The position numbers and the translations under genes are program-made. From Phylloscopus collybita (Eukaryota > Chordata > Aves > Passeriformes > Phylloscopidae), in assembly GCA_027886175.1 (NCBI GenBank), contig JAJNNQ010000137.1, forward strand, positions 8,064,001-8,128,000: 64,000 bases of DNA, written 5' to 3'. This document shows, piece after piece, positions 11,861-26,140 of the stretch. Positions within the stretch are counted from its first letter, which is position 1. Each line of letters starts with the position of its first letter. The notes beneath the pieces were generated by a model. That model worked only from the letters and a program-made list of their open reading frames with translations, was not told where the DNA came from and made no database searches.

Positions 11861-14800
11861 TACTTCTCAGGTATTTTAAAATTGAGGGGATGGAAAGGGG
11901 AATGAAAGTAACAATTTCAGAAAACCACACATATCATATTGTTGAATGTGGTTTAAGACAACATCTGAAACTAAGCACTCATTCTTATGAAATATTTGGG
12001 TTTATTGTACTTGCCAAGACCTTCCCTATACGTGTTCCCAGACACTGGCTGTAATGCATGATCTACTAGGATTTGTTGCTAGACCTTGTTCTAAGGTGGT
12101 AGAAAAGGCAGGAAACATTGGTTTCTCCTTTTTTTTTGCTTTCTCTGTCATTACTGTGCAAACTGCAGGAGAAAGAGAGAGGGAGAGGGGCTGTTGAAAT
12201 GTCCCAACTTTCTCCCCCTTCAAACCACATCACAAAGAAGTGTCAGCGCTGTGCAAACCGTCCCACTGCAACCCGCAGAGAGCCTTCTGCTCTGGGTTTC
12301 CTCTCTCCAAAATGTTGTAGTGGGAGGGAAGGCACTTGTCAGATTTTCTGGCACCACATTTCATAGCAGAGTTCCTCTAGCAAGGGAACCACAACCTCTT
12401 ATACAGACTGAATTAATAATATGACAAGAGCATTTGGCCTCCATGTGGATGAGGGCTGGCTGGAAAACTAGAACTCTGGCTTCTGAAAGATTTTAGGGTT
12501 TAGAAGTTTGTTTTATTTCCTTCATCAGGATAAATAAAATTGTTTAAAGGAAAAACAGGGTAGGAAAAAATTCCTCAACCCCTATGGCCTTATTTTCCTA
12601 AAAATACTGATATATTAACCCTCTAAAATAGCTGAATTGTTATGAAGATCACCTCTGATTAAAAAGCAAAGCAAAACTCCATTTCTCTCATGTGTCCAAT
12701 AAAACCCAGGATAAAATCAGTCTCTTTTCATTGTTTTTATTGCAATTGTCTTTGTTTTTGCAAATACTTAAAAATTGGAAAATAGACCAAATGGCTTGAT
12801 GGGGATAAAAAAAATGAAATTTCTGTGGGCAAGTGTTCTGTGTCTCAGGGAATGTTGGAGACTGCAGCTCAAATTTCATCCTTTTTTTTTTGGTTCATGG
12901 TGATCCCTGAAGAGGACTGTGAGGTAAAACCCTGTTTGTGAAGTGTCTCCAGGGACGTCAGTCTGTGCACTCTACATCCTTGGAGAGATAAAGTCTTTCT
13001 GATTGTCATTGCATATTTATACAAAATTATCTTCACTGGACCACGACACACATGTGTTAATTCTCTGTCCTTATGTTTTGTCTAGGTAAAAGTACAGTCA
13101 AGGCAAATGTACTCCTTGACGGATCTATCTTAGAAAAGTTTCAAACACAAATCTTCTCAAAACCTATTTATTTTCATTAAAAGTAATAATAAAAACATTT
13201 TTCTAGCAAATCATAATTTTTGGATAGGAAAGGGACTTTTCTGGAGAAGTCCCATCCATCTGTAATGCAGATGACCTTTGTTCAGGGTGTGTGTCCTGAA
13301 AGCTGCATGGAACATCAGTAAATCCTCATGAGGTGGATTCCAGCACCAGCTGTGTGTTTGTGCTGCTCTACCTACTTTACCTTTCACCCACCCTGCCTTA
13401 CCCCTTCCAGCACAAGAAGGAGCACTCAAAGTCTCCCACCCCTGCTTTACTTGGCTCCAATTCCAAACACTGACTTCCCTCTGCTTACAGAGGTGTGTTC
13501 TCTGCTAGTGTACCTAAAGGGACTGCATTAACATTTGACAGCTATTTTATCCAGCCACAAGTTTCTCTGTCAAGACTCATGTTCATGGCAGAGACAGCAG
13601 AAGAGCAGATGAGCAGCAGTTGCAATGCTATAAACTAATTCCCAGATGTAGAGGAGTCTAGTTGTAATGGCTGTACTGTACATGTGGAAATTAAGTCTAA
13701 ACATACTGCAGTCCCCATTCGCTTGTGAGCCAATTAAAATGTCACTCATGACAGCAGCAGAGTAGATACTGTGTTTCTCCTTCTGTTCTCTTGTATGCAT
13801 ATCATCCTGACATGTTCATGATAATTTATGGGAAAAAAGATAATACGGATATTTAACCATCTTATGTTTTTTGCTCTGCTTAGTACAATACTACACTTAA
13901 GTCCAAGAACTTTAGGAGACACCTATTGAACTCCAGTAATAACAATTCCTTTCAAACTGTTTTAAGCAGCAGTTGCAGTTTTTCAGACTAGTATTTTCCT
14001 ATAAAGCTGCTGTAGATAATTTAGCATTTTTCAAATGTTATAATAAATAATCCATGTTTTATGCAGACGTATCTTTTTCTTGGCAGGATTGAACTCCATG
14101 ATTCCAGTCAGAATCATGACATGATTATGAAGTCTGTCAATAGTCAGATAATGTCTAATGAAAAAAGTCTTGACACCCATTCTGTAGATTCCTTCAGATA
14201 TGAGCCTAGTTTTGAAGTCATAGCAAAAATATTTTTTATTCTGTTAGACAGTTTATACAGAGATGATAACATGTCTGAGAGAGTAAAATATCCTCAAAGT
14301 TAGCATAAATTAGATCTACTTTTGTACCATTTGCACTGATGGAAGAGAATAAAGCTAGTTGCTGCTTTTTTAATTTAAAAATCCTAATGTTAAAAACTCA
14401 GTCCTCTAACACAGGTTGTTTTACATTCAGAGAAAGTAGCATTTTCAGTTCTCCTTTGCAGATATTCGGTTTTCTCATTATCTTTCCCATGGGAAAGAGC
14501 AGGAAAAGAACATTAATTTAGAGGGCACTGAGGCTGAGAGAAGAAAGGGTCACAGATTCACTGTCCTCCATAGTACCATGCACTGATGAGCAGGGCTGCT
14601 GTATTTAGTGACAGGCCTTTATCTTCCTGTGAAGTTTAGCTTTATAAGCAAGTTTGTATTTTCTTTGTCTTTAGAAGGGAAGTATTCTTATACCAAAGCT
14701 GTAGTCACATTTTCCCAACCTGGAGCTTACTGAAAATGCTGGCAGCTGAAGTTTTCTTTTACACTGAAGTAATGAGTCAATGAACTCTGTTTCTGAGATT

Positions 14801-15020
14801 TCTTCCATTTTGGCAAATTTCAATGATTTAATTTGGCTAGTGAGTAGCAAACTCTTGAGAAATCATTTCCTAGTCTAAGGCTCAACTGCCTGTACGCTGA
14901 AAAAAAAGGATGTGATAATATTATGAAGATGGAAAGGAAAAATCATTGATTTCTTTACATATCACATCTTTGCATCATTCTACTCATTTTCAAATGGGTA
15001 GTTGAAAAATTAGCCACATC
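11861..15020. other. Non-coding stretch
   Basis: A somewhat GC-richer patch at 12026-12424 carries overlapping short frames on both strands with no recognisable product. A TTTTGTCTAG|GTAAAAG junction at 13085/13086 (+) is another acceptor-donor fusion. Otherwise I see nothing. Confidence 0.5.
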
Positions 15021-15075
15021 CTTTTCTTTTTTTTTTTCCTTTTCTTTTCATTGAGAAGATATCTGTGCAAGGTGA
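15021..15075 (+). other. Polypyrimidine tract with microexon-like segment
   Basis: A long T/C tract (15021-15049) leads to TTGAG, then 16 nt (15056-15071), then GTGAGT. The spacing resembles a microexon with strong signals. The length is not a multiple of three and no neighbour is known, so this is weak. Confidence 0.1.
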
Positions 15076-17265
15076 GTTTCTGAATGAATGTGGCTCTTCA
15101 GGGAGTAGTTTAGGGGTCCTTTCTTTCTGCAGCTATTCTATACAATGTTGTTTCTCCTCCTTCCAACTGAGCATCACTTTATACTTTTCTGGTTGTTTAG
15201 GTCACATATCTGTGGTGCAATGTTGTGCTTAAGTATGGTATTTGTTATTTCTGGGATTTGGGGAATGGAAAAAGAATAGTACTAATAGGAAATTAATATT
15301 TCAGATGATTATCTTTTGTAACATCCAATTCATTGCTTGTCAGAAAACAATTACAGGTATTTAAGGTATTTGGATGGTATCTTTTACTTTTTGATAGGAG
15401 TTCATCCACCACATTTAGTTACTTTGTTGGAGTTCCTATCTCAAATCTAAATTTACATGAACTTTGACTAAATCTCATTTCTGAAGACTTTTTGAAATGA
15501 GATGGGAAAATTACAATGACATTGAGCATTCCGAATAGCAGATGAGTTTGGTGTCATGGGTTTGCTCTAATACCTCCTATAATTACTTAATTCAATTAGC
15601 TTCCTAATATTATGAAAATCACTGAAGGAGAACCCCTGCTTAGATAAATAAAGAATTGAGTTTATCCCCAGATATCATAGAAAGATGGTTAGACATCACT
15701 TCAAAAGACTTTAGTATTTGGAAGCAACACTTAAGAATATTACAAACTTTTATGAGGTCACCAGTGCAATTCTGTTTCTGCAACACTTATAGTTGTTCCA
15801 GTAGGGGTCCAAATATTTTGGAATCTGAGTTCAATACGAATGCTGATTAGAGAACTCTAAAGCAAATAAGCTATACCTTATCCAATTACTTTGGAACTCT
15901 CACAAAATGTTTCCCCTAAGAAAAACACACTCACCAATCCATTTTAATTTTATAATAGCACTTTAATGATGTATTAGGCACAGTCAGAAATGGATGAAAT
16001 AACCAAAGGAAGTATGTGTTCCAATTTAGAGCACAAACTTCTATAAAGTTGCTTGGAATAATTTCTACTAGATTTATCTCCCTATAGTGGTTTTTTTTTG
16101 GTCTCTGCATTCCTGTGCTAGGAATTAGGCCTGAGAGGGAAAGCTATACTTTTAGCCTAGCCAGGGGCCAAGTACCAATCAGGCTATCTGAACATTCCTC
16201 TTCTGTTAGAGGCAAACCTCACTCTCATAGAAAATCTCAGCTATGTCCCAGGACAATGCTGCTTCAAAGGTCAACATGTCATTCACGTCTAGGCTTCAAG
16301 GACATAGTAAAACTGACATTTGAAACCACAAGCCACAATTTTTCCTTGGGATTCTTTCTAACATGTAACCAGGAATGGCTGCAGAGTCACACAGTCAGAA
16401 ATAAACTCTGGACTCAATGAGGACACAGGCATCCAAAAGGAAAGCAAAAGCAAGGCAATGTGTGCAACAAAAAAAAAATGTTTCTAAAATGCCAAAAGAA
16501 CATAAGTTGCTATTCTGTTCTCAATATATGGTAGCTTGATTCAAGGGGGAAATATAGATTTTTAGGAATGTCAGCATGAAGATAAACATCACACTCGTAG
16601 GTCAAGGGGTTGAGGAAGAGGATATGTTCACCACATTTTCTGGCTTTCTGCCCTACCTATGAAGCTGAGCATAGTTGTACAACAAGTTATATGTGGTTAT
16701 GATAATCATATTTAGAGACATATTGGCTATTTTTTTATTTAAAAAGTACATCTGTATCTTCCCAGGAGGAAATGCAGATTTGTTTCTGAGCCAGCTGACA
16801 TAGCAAAATGAAAATCTGGACTGTCCCTTACTCAGCTGCACAGACATCCTTCTCCCTGCCTGCTATTTTGAGTCAGTGTAGGATGAACTTTGTAGTTACT
16901 AAATTTGTGTTGATTACTTTGAAGAGCAGCTTGAATAGTTCTGTATAACTTTTTTACTGAATTAATGTTAAGTGCCTAATTTTTCCTTCTTCATTCTTTT
17001 AGTACATTTCATTAGTTTTATATGTTTCGTAATACCGTAAAAATATTGAAAACTTTCCATGGTACTCAAAGCTTATTTGTATTATACATTGCTATGTAAT
17101 CTATGCTATGACATAGAATACATATCACATATAAATGTGTCGCTTTGCCTTGAAGAGGTATCAGCTCGAAATTCAATGTCATCAAAATTAGGGAGGGCTC
17201 AAACTGAAATACTGTTTTGTACCAGAAAAAGGTCCCTGAAATTAGATGTAGGGAGCATTTATATA
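15076..17265. other. AT-rich non-coding stretch
   Basis: Short frames only; the largest is 101 codons at 16115-16420 (+), with no recognisable domain. A weak MIR-like remnant is listed separately at 16381. Confidence 0.5.
16381..16418 (-). mobile_element. Possible MIR-like SINE remnant
   Basis: The order of an AGTCACACAG-type segment followed by CTCTGGACTC recalls the middle of MIR elements read in reverse. The match is short and from memory only. Confidence 0.2.
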
Positions 17266-17332
17266 AAAACAAACAAACAAACAAAACCTCTATTAGAAGT
17301 TTGTTTTTGTTTTTGTTTGGTTTTTTTTTTTT
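17266..17332. repeat. (AAAC)n facing (GTTTT)n and poly-T
   Basis: CAAA-type repeats at 17266-17286 are followed after 12 bases by GTTT/GTTTTT repeats (17299-17320) and T12. The two halves are roughly complementary and could pair as a stem. Confidence 0.75.
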
Positions 17333-20300
17333 ACGAGATGTGCCTATTTTAGTTATTTTGATTTTGTATTCAAAATCAAATTTTAAGTTTTAAGTATTCT
17401 TCTGTAGGGTGTTTTTTTATGCATTTTCATCTCTACCTTGCAAATTGGGAAAAAACCAAAACAAAACAACCTCCACTTCTCATACTGAAAGTAAAGTAGA
17501 ACAGATATATGAGGCTCTGATCACTTCTGCTATGCATTTTTAACAGCTACAAATGTTCCCTTTCCACAATTACAAACTGGGAAATGGACTGTCTATAATT
17601 AGACACAATGATCAAGAAACAGTCTATTGCTGCAGAAATCTCTGTATCTCAGTCTGATATAGATGGTAAGTAATGATTTAGGAAATCTGCACAAACAAAT
17701 GAATATACATTCTCAACTCCCCTGTCAGTGAAACAGTGGCAGTCATCGATTCCCTTTACTCCTCTTGACTTCTGAGTTGGAATAGACAATTAAGCAATCT
17801 TAGCTTTCTCATAAAGAATGTCTTCCCAGTTGGAGCAATGTGAAAGGAAGCTGTGAGAAATATTAAGAAAAATAGGGCAAAGAAAGAGGTATAAAGATTG
17901 ATTTCTCTGCCCTTAGTGAGTGTTAGCAATTAGGTAAACTGATTTCCAGTGAGGTCATCTGTCACAATTGGAAGCTAATTTGAAAATGGATTAGCTTAGG
18001 AGGTAGCAATTTCTGCTCCATGGGAATCAGCAGCAAGTGATTCAATTCTGTAACAGACCTCATAAACTGGCTGAGATCAATGCCCACCTAATGTGCCATT
18101 ACACCCTGGGCACAATTCAGTGACAGCACAGGCAGCCCTGGCTGCAGGGAATTTCCCTGCTGGGTTTCCCCTGCTCCACACTCATGTTCCACAGGTGTGT
18201 TGGCTGATTATTTTGCCTAAGGGAATAAACAGTTTAGGAGAATTAGAACGGGTGAAACTGTTTCTCCCTCTCTTGAGAATGAGCTTTGTAGTCTGAGATC
18301 AGTAGCAGCAAGTGAGGATTAGATAGCACACCCTTTTCTTAGGAAAGGGCTGCATCTGCTATGTGAATGCAGGATTCTGCAGCAGCACAGCAGAGACTAA
18401 TACATGGTCTCCTGGCATTTCCAGTGACAAAGGATCTGAGTCTGGTCAGATTTTTGGGGCTGTATGTGCACACAGATAGAGAAAGAACATCTCCTGCGCT
18501 GTCCCCACCTCATCCCAAGAAGACTCCCAATACCATTCTGTCATCTTCTCTGAACTGTTTTGTCTCTTGAAAATCAATACAGCTCTATTACCCCATCTAT
18601 CCTTCTTAGTTCCCCATCTTCTTTCCCAGCCAAGCTCAGATCCAGCTAAATTCCCTGGCTGCAGGTCCCTGCACTGTGATCCAAGCAGGTCACAGAGGTT
18701 GGAGCCTGACATCACACGGGCAGCAAGCAGATGGTGATGGCAATGACCTGAAGTTGCTCAGGCATTTACTACCAGTTACCTCTAATGAATATAGAGATAT
18801 TTGTGTAGCTGCTCAAGTGAGAAACTGAATGTGTTAATTGCCATCAATCCACGGCTGGTGACCCGTGATGGTCTGAAGGGATTCAGATAAATGGTTCAAG
18901 TAAGCTTGACTGGGACAAGATTGAAAACCAGAGCTAAGGTCCTGACAGGGAGAAACATCTGAAAGAGTTTTGCATGCTACCAGTGGGAGGAAATCTGGAG
19001 CTCAAAATCAGGCTGAATTAATAAGCCTGGAGGAATAAAGTTCTCTTACAGTGATATTTTTTAAGATTTTTTTAATAGAATTTTTCCCCCTAAGCTTGGT
19101 CAAAAGCTTTGGGCCAATATATTTAGAATTTCGTATTGGAAGTACAGCTGGATAAATGAAGAATCTTTGTTGTAATATTTGTACAGTGTTTCCTTGAAAT
19201 ATGTTCTGATTTCTTAAAATACTTACAGGATGGGTGGCTAGCTGTAGAAGACTAGATTTTGGAATAGAAATTGATCTTGAGAAAAGGGAGGGAATCTTTC
19301 ACTTAAAATGAGAAAAAGCCAACAATTCTGAAACTTAAAATGAAAGTCTATAAAAATCACTTATCTTAGTTTTCTGACAAAGACTTTTAACAAGCTTTCT
19401 AAACCATAAAAATAAATCATGGTGGGCACCTAGTTTTTGAGCTGTAGTGACATTATAAATTTGAAAGCAAAAAATCGTGAACAATTGAAGCAGATAAAAT
19501 ATTAAGCCCTACACCCTACTCTCAGGGCATGTGCAATTTATGGTTACATTTAACAATGGAATAACCATACACAATGCAAACACAAAGAATTAAGACTTCT
19601 AAAATTGAGACTGTTCACCCAGATATTTGTGGTTGTATAAATACCACAACCCCACATACAGCAATGAATCACATTTTTACTTCAGACCCTTAGATACAGT
19701 TGCTAACACTTCTTTTGTGAAAGAATTATTCAGAAAGACATAATAGAAATCTTAGGATAAAATTCAAAGAACTCTTCAAATTGGGTCCTTTGGAATATGA
19801 AACATTTTCATTGTCAGACATTAAAGTCTTAGGAACCCATCTGATAACTTTATTTTTTAAGTGTAATCAGACAACTGAGTAATATGGCTAGAGTCTGGTC
19901 CCACATGACCAAGCCATTTTTAAAAGTAAATTTTAATCTGAAAAGTGGCGTAGATGCCTATTAGAAATTTTTCTGGGTATTAGGAAAAAAATAAAATAAA
20001 CAAAATCTGGAAAAACAGAGTTGATATGGTCTCAGTCTAAAACATCAGAGTCATATAAAGATGACACTCAAGTGCACTTCCTTCCTTGCCATGCTTTCCT
20101 TGGAAGGGAAGCACATCCGCCTGGAACAGTGCAGAGTCATGGTGTCTCTGCTGTCTTGCTTAGTAGCCAGCTGCAGAATCAGGGCTCCAGGAAACAACAT
20201 ATTTCATGCAGTCTAGATACATGCTTAGAAATTGCCTCTTGCTCTTATTCAGTTTGAATTTCTCTGTCAGTACCCATTTTAATGGTAAATTTAATATTTT

Positions 20301-21866
20301 CATGGAATTTCTGAGGAGATGTTTCATATAAGTGTGAAAAACTGAATTCCTTTATTTTAATTGTATTTTTACCTATTGAATTAATGATAATGTCAGGTTT
20401 CAGCAGCAGTTATTCCATGACACTCTCTGAAGAAAAAATTAGTAGTATCTTAACTTCTCTGTGTTTGGAATCTACCATTGAAACAACAGAAACAAAATAC
20501 CAAATAGATTTATGAAAAAAAAAAGAAAATTAAATATTAGGAGACAAAAATCCAACTAATTTTAATGTGAAACCTACCAAGTTTCTAAGAGAATTGTATC
20601 ACATCAATGACTGCAACAGCAGCATTGTATATGTTGACACTCAGGGTTCTCTCTGGTGCTTCATAACCAGCTGTGCCTTTCTTCATCTTATAGCAGCAAA
20701 TATATTTATTTTTCTGTGTCACTATTCATAAATTTTTCTAGTATGGCAATTGTAAGAAAGAACCATAAGAACAAATCCCTGTTTTGATTTCTGAAGTAAA
20801 TACTATGTATTATTTCCAGAGCTGGCCTTGCAAAGGCTATGGAACCACCAAAACCTCATTAAGATGTCTTCCACTTAACAATTAATAATATCGCTTGGAA
20901 GTTCTCCGGCTCACCTCCTGCCACACTGCTGCAACATTCAGCTTGCCTTTAGCAGCAAGGTGTTGAGTTTGGCAATTGGATGGGGCTGCACTTGTTTTCA
21001 GCACAGGAAGGGGCGTTATTTAAGCCAAATCTAACCTGCCAGTGATTGCTATGGCTGGACTGTGGGGTCACTCTCACACTGCAATTGTACGTCAACATAC
21101 AGTTAATAAACAAAGTGACACTTTGTGATTATTGCACAGCAAGTTAGAAGTGAGGTGAAATTTCCTGCCTTTTCTGTAGAAGAAAATCTATGATGTCAGT
21201 GACACCAGCTCCCATTTTTTTTAAGCATAAAAACTGAAAGAGGCTGGTTTGGTGATTAGATGTAGGAAAATTAGTTTTTGATGAAGTGTTGGCTAAACAT
21301 GCCAAGTAAAATTCACCCCTACTATATCTCCACTGATCACATGGGAATAACACCGAAAGACAAAATTTTTCTGACCTTAAACCCAAAATTTTCTTTTACT
21401 TCTTAACTCTATCCTTCTAAAATCTTAACTGAAGTTCCACTTTTCAGTGTGCCTGATTCATCTACAGAGTGAAAGAACTTTGCAGCAATGACTTCAAGGC
21501 AAATTGGCTTTTTAACACAAAACATATTAGCAGATGAGAAATTCTGTTGTCCTTTGTTTCTGAAAGTCACAAGTGCTCAAGTTCTTTGCTGACATCTTGC
21601 AGAATGGAGCCATCAGCAATGCTGGAGTGGGAACATCCATCTCCACATAAACAGCTGAGGCTTTATTACTCTTTACAGATAGGCATTGTGTCCATGGCAT
21701 TTCTCAATCCTCCTTCTAGGCAGGGAGGATTTGGGATACTCAATCTGTAACTAACCATGACTCACCAAACCTTTAACTTATCAAGAGTGTTGTCAGATGT
21801 CCCGGAGACAGATCCACTACTCAGGATGTAAAATGAAATACATATGCTGCCTGATCCTTTTTGCAG
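17333..21866. other. Non-coding stretch
   Basis: A GC-richer interval around 18090-18720 carries short frames on both strands without recognisable products. 20890-21110 is compositionally less simple than its flanks and could be a conserved non-coding element, which cannot be judged from one sequence. Confidence 0.5.
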
Positions 21867-21994
21867 AGAAGAAATGAAGGTGCCCAACTTGTGTAAGCTG
21901 ACCTAGTTTCACTGAGGTATATGGAGGTGGGATGACCAGCATGTAGTCTGTGTGGTGTTTAGATTGAACATCTGGTCTTGTGTACTTGTCAGAG
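21867..21994 (+). other. Candidate non-coding exon (128 nt)
   Basis: CCTTTTTGCAG precedes 21867 and CAGAG|GTAAGAAAAAG follows 21994, which are good acceptor and donor strings. All three frames hit a stop within the first 40 nt or so, so it cannot be an ordinary internal coding exon. It could be a lncRNA exon or a pseudo-exon. Confidence 0.12.
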
Positions 21995-24900
21995 GTAAGA
22001 AAAAGTAATAATTAGTCTGAGATCTGACCATACCATAGTATACTAGCCATGCACTTTATGTGGTAAATGTTGAAGCTTCAAAAAGAATGAAGGAGTTCAA
22101 GACAGCCTGAATGGCTCCTTACCCAAAGGTTCTTAAAGAATGTGTATGACTCACTCTGTAAATCAGGTTGGCACTTTTGTCATTTTACTGGTGAGTATCA
22201 CCATATTTCACGGAGACTGGTCATCAAATTAGGCTTCTACTGACTTGAAATATTATGTGAGGAATGAAAACATATCACATGTCATTGCTGTATGTGCTCT
22301 GCCATACCTTCCCACCATCTAACCACCCTGAAGATATGTCTGTTTCCTAAGATATTCTAAAGTCAAATTCTCAATGTTCTTGTTCTGGTGGTGTATTTTT
22401 TAAAATTTATTTATTGTGCTTAGTAACTTCAAAGAGAGAATTATATCATGGCTGTTTGCATAAAAAAATATTTCAGCTTCATATACACATGGAAATATTT
22501 AAAATGAAATACTGGTTCAGATAGCTGGAGAAACACCAAGTTCTTATTATATATGCTTCTTGGTTTCTCTATACAAACACAAATCTAAAGCAAACCAATA
22601 AGCATTTGTATATGAGTTTTCCTCTGAGCTTCTTTAGAGACCATTTCAAATCCACTATGTATATTAAATTATGAACCATAACTTGCTTCCCCATGTCGAA
22701 TCCAACATCCACAACTAACTGTTCAGTTATTTAACGCAACTCAGATGAAAAAAAGCCAGCATGTCTTATTCATGTCAAAAAGTATCACTGGAGAAAATAG
22801 GCCCCCACACTCAAAGCCTGTACAATACTCAGCTTATGTTGCTAAGTGCAACTCAGAGTTTTGTATCCTATTGGATCACAGGTCTTACAGGATCAAGAGA
22901 AATGCATATTGGCTAATAGACATTTGTAAGCTGTTACAAGTCTCCTCTCAGTCTTAATAAGAGAAGAGTACATTTGGTTTCAGAAGGCAAAATGCAGAGA
23001 CATTTCACTGACACCAGTGCCCCCAAACTCTTCCTTTTAATATCCCTGTGGATGTTTCCATTGCTTGAAGGAAAGCCAATATTCATACACTCCTTATAAC
23101 CTCCCTTACATCTGGGGAACCCAAAGGTATAGTTTTTACTGGATTGCTTTTGCTTTTGTAACTTCACAAAGTTTGTTAGGGGATTTGGCTTGTAGTCACT
23201 GAAGTCTTCTTGGATAGCCACACTCGTTTTTTTGTAAATAATGACTCACCATGATTAATTCTCTGACTGACAGAGAGTATTGAGAGTAGACTAAGTGGGA
23301 TCAGAAACCAAGATGTTAAATGATGGCCCATTGGATTTATAAGGGACTTCCAAGAACACAGTCTCTTTCCAACAGACTTAACCATGAGTCAGTCAAAAGA
23401 TTTGCACATCAAGATTAGATATTAACTGGGTGTCCAATCTATAGCTACTATCTAAATCAGCATCCCATCCCAATGGATAAACACACCACTCCCAGTACTC
23501 AGTCTAAGCACACATAATACAGTCAGGCGAACTTCAGATTGTTTATACAGTGATTTTCACATGAATAAACTCTGGAATCTGCCCTGAGTTTAGCTCTTCT
23601 GACTTAAAAGAAATGTAACAAAAATCCTTTCTCTTTCTTCACAGATCATATTTTTTTCATTCAAACTAATGAGTCAGAGCTCAGGCGTGCACCCTCAGGC
23701 CTGCCATAGCTGTGCTTAACACAAGTCTCTAAGAGGACAAAAGTGTTTTTTTGTTTTTTGCTTTTTGTTTTTTTTTCTTAGTGCTTAAGGAAGAGGTTTG
23801 GTACCAGCAAAGACAGAATTCATATCCCACAGTGGTGGCTTTGTTTGGAGCCATGTGCCAACTGGGTTTAACATGTGCCATGTCTCATTAACCCTTTATG
23901 TGTTCAGATCTCTACTGACAAACTGTAAGACAGGCAAAATTTCTAAGCCAGGCAGGTCCATGGAGGAGCATTACAAACCACCTTCAGGCCTGCTCTCCTG
24001 AATTTATGCTTCCATGTGCTTGGGAACCTGCTGTGTTTTCTGCACGTGTACAGCCATAGGTTGTCCAGAATTTACAGCACATGCTTGCCTTGCCTGTCCT
24101 GCTTGCTTTATCATGATGCATGTAATTACAAAGGTCTTTTAAAAGGTAAATTTGATATTTTTAATAAGCCCTTTGAATTCACTACTTCAGGTGATTTTCT
24201 AGTTATTGGCTGTTTGTTCATTATTTTGGGTACCTCTTTTAAAAATTATGACTGCTATGCACTTGCACTGCAATATTTGGTTTAGTAGTGTTTTTTTCTG
24301 ACTTGTTCTATTAAACACACTCTAAAATATTACTTTGTTTCCCCACATGCAGGTGTTATGAATGTTATTTGTATCCTAAAGCTGTTTATAGTATATACCT
24401 GACTGAAATTTCATATTCTCCTCTCCTTCCAAGTTAAAAAAAAAAATTAATCATGGTTTAAATTTGTCTATTTAATGCATCTCCCAGGAACTTGAAACAC
24501 CTGCTGTGTTAACCTATGCCTTATAAGAATAGAGAGGTTATATATTAGATTTAGGACTGTGTATTAAAATAAAGCTTTTCTTTATAAGAGTTCCACCTGG
24601 GAATGGTTGCTCTATAATTCTATAAAAACCATGAGAAAACTTGTTTCCAGCCCAAACGACTTTACAAAATAGAAGACATTAACATGAAAATGTAGCTGAA
24701 ACAAGGTTGACAAGAAACGAAGTGCCATGGGAGAATCACAAATTTCACCCTGACAATAACATTTTGAGAAATGCTGTTTTTCCTCTAGGTGCCCACATGG
24801 CTCTGATTTTCCCCTGATTGGAAAAAAAACATAAACATTGGCAAAGGCAATGAAGAAAGACTGCTGAGCCCACTCTATGAACTGGCACTTGATGCTGTCT

Positions 24901-25949
24901 GTCTTGGTAGAGTCTCAGTTTGACTATAAAGATGTATTTGCTTGGTTTTAATTTGAGGAAATTTTATATTTCAATGAAATAAAAATTAAGCTCCCTTTGT
25001 TCGGATTAGTAAATTCTGACAATAGAGTTTTACATAGATTTTTTGACAGTTAACCATGGCTTTGTCACTGCTTCAGTTGTGTTTTTTTCCTTTATATTTA
25101 AATAAAAATATATAATTTTGTCAAGAACATAAAAAAAAAGAAAAATGGAGAAAATCTATAGAACAGTAAATCAACACTTTTCAATTTTCTCTGTAGCTTG
25201 TGTGCAATGGAAGAATCAAATTTAAGGTCATATTCAGGTCTGTAGGCAGCTACTTGCAAGAGACGAGGTGACAAATTTAGTCTTAGAAAACTTTGGCCTC
25301 CTGGTATTGTGGCTGCAGTTGCTATTTGGCTAAGTTGTGGTGTTGGCAGCGAGAACAGATTTATGCACGTAAAGCTGCCATTCTATCAGGGCTTTTATAA
25401 CACAAAGTGCACTTCTCAAGTTGTACCTTGGTCTGAAAAGAGCTGAAAGAAAGGAGCAATTGAGCTCTGGGAGAATGGTACCAGATGCTGGCCTTTTGAC
25501 ATCAACCAGTGGGCCACGGCTGAGCACTTCCTCAGCAAGCCCTGCTCTCAGCCACTTCAGCTACCTAAAGAAACCCTCATAATAAAAAACACTATCAAAA
25601 CTAAGGAGTTTCATGAGCTCCATGTGACAACAAAAGGAAAAGGAAAAATAAAAAAAAAGACTTAACTAAACAAGAAGGTGATAAAACAAAGCATGCTGCT
25701 GTATTCAGTTTCCAAGCTGGCTGTAGGTTTTTAAAGGACTGTTTTTACCTTTCCAACAGCAGTAAAAATCAGTAATTAGAATTACTGGCAGGGCAGTGGG
25801 AAGATTGTAGAGGGATTGTGCTAACTAGAATCTCATTTAAATGAAGCACTTGGGATGGTCTTCAGGAGATCTGCCTTTACATCCCTGCATCTTCTGCTCC
25901 TTTTCTGTGTATCCTGAAACAAACACGTTGTTCATGTTTGAGTTCTTTC
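21995..25949. other. AT-rich non-coding stretch
   Basis: Frames up to 95 codons (22934-23221, -) have no known domain. A T/G simple tract lies at about 23743-23777. No repeat family is identified. Confidence 0.55.
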
Positions 25950-26045
25950 TCTTTAAGATGGGGATAATAATTTTAGATTTCTTCTGGCCTTTCATGTGTA
26001 CTTTCTGCTAGGATGTAAGTTCTTTGGGGCTGAGTGTGCTTTATT
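25950..26045 (+). mobile_element. Probable ancient MIR/L2-like fragment
   Basis: GATGGGGATAATAAT at 25958-25972 matches a well-known stretch of amniote MIR elements. GATGTAAGTTCTTTGGGGC about 40 bases later resembles another element tail common in amniotes. The order and spacing suit a worn fragment. The subfamily cannot be set by eye. Confidence 0.4.
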
Positions 26046-26140
26046 TCTCAAATTCCACAAGGGCAAGGTGAAAAACCTGCTCATAAACACGGAGATACAC
26101 ATTAGGAATTGACTCCTGTAATTTCAATTAACTTCTTTAC

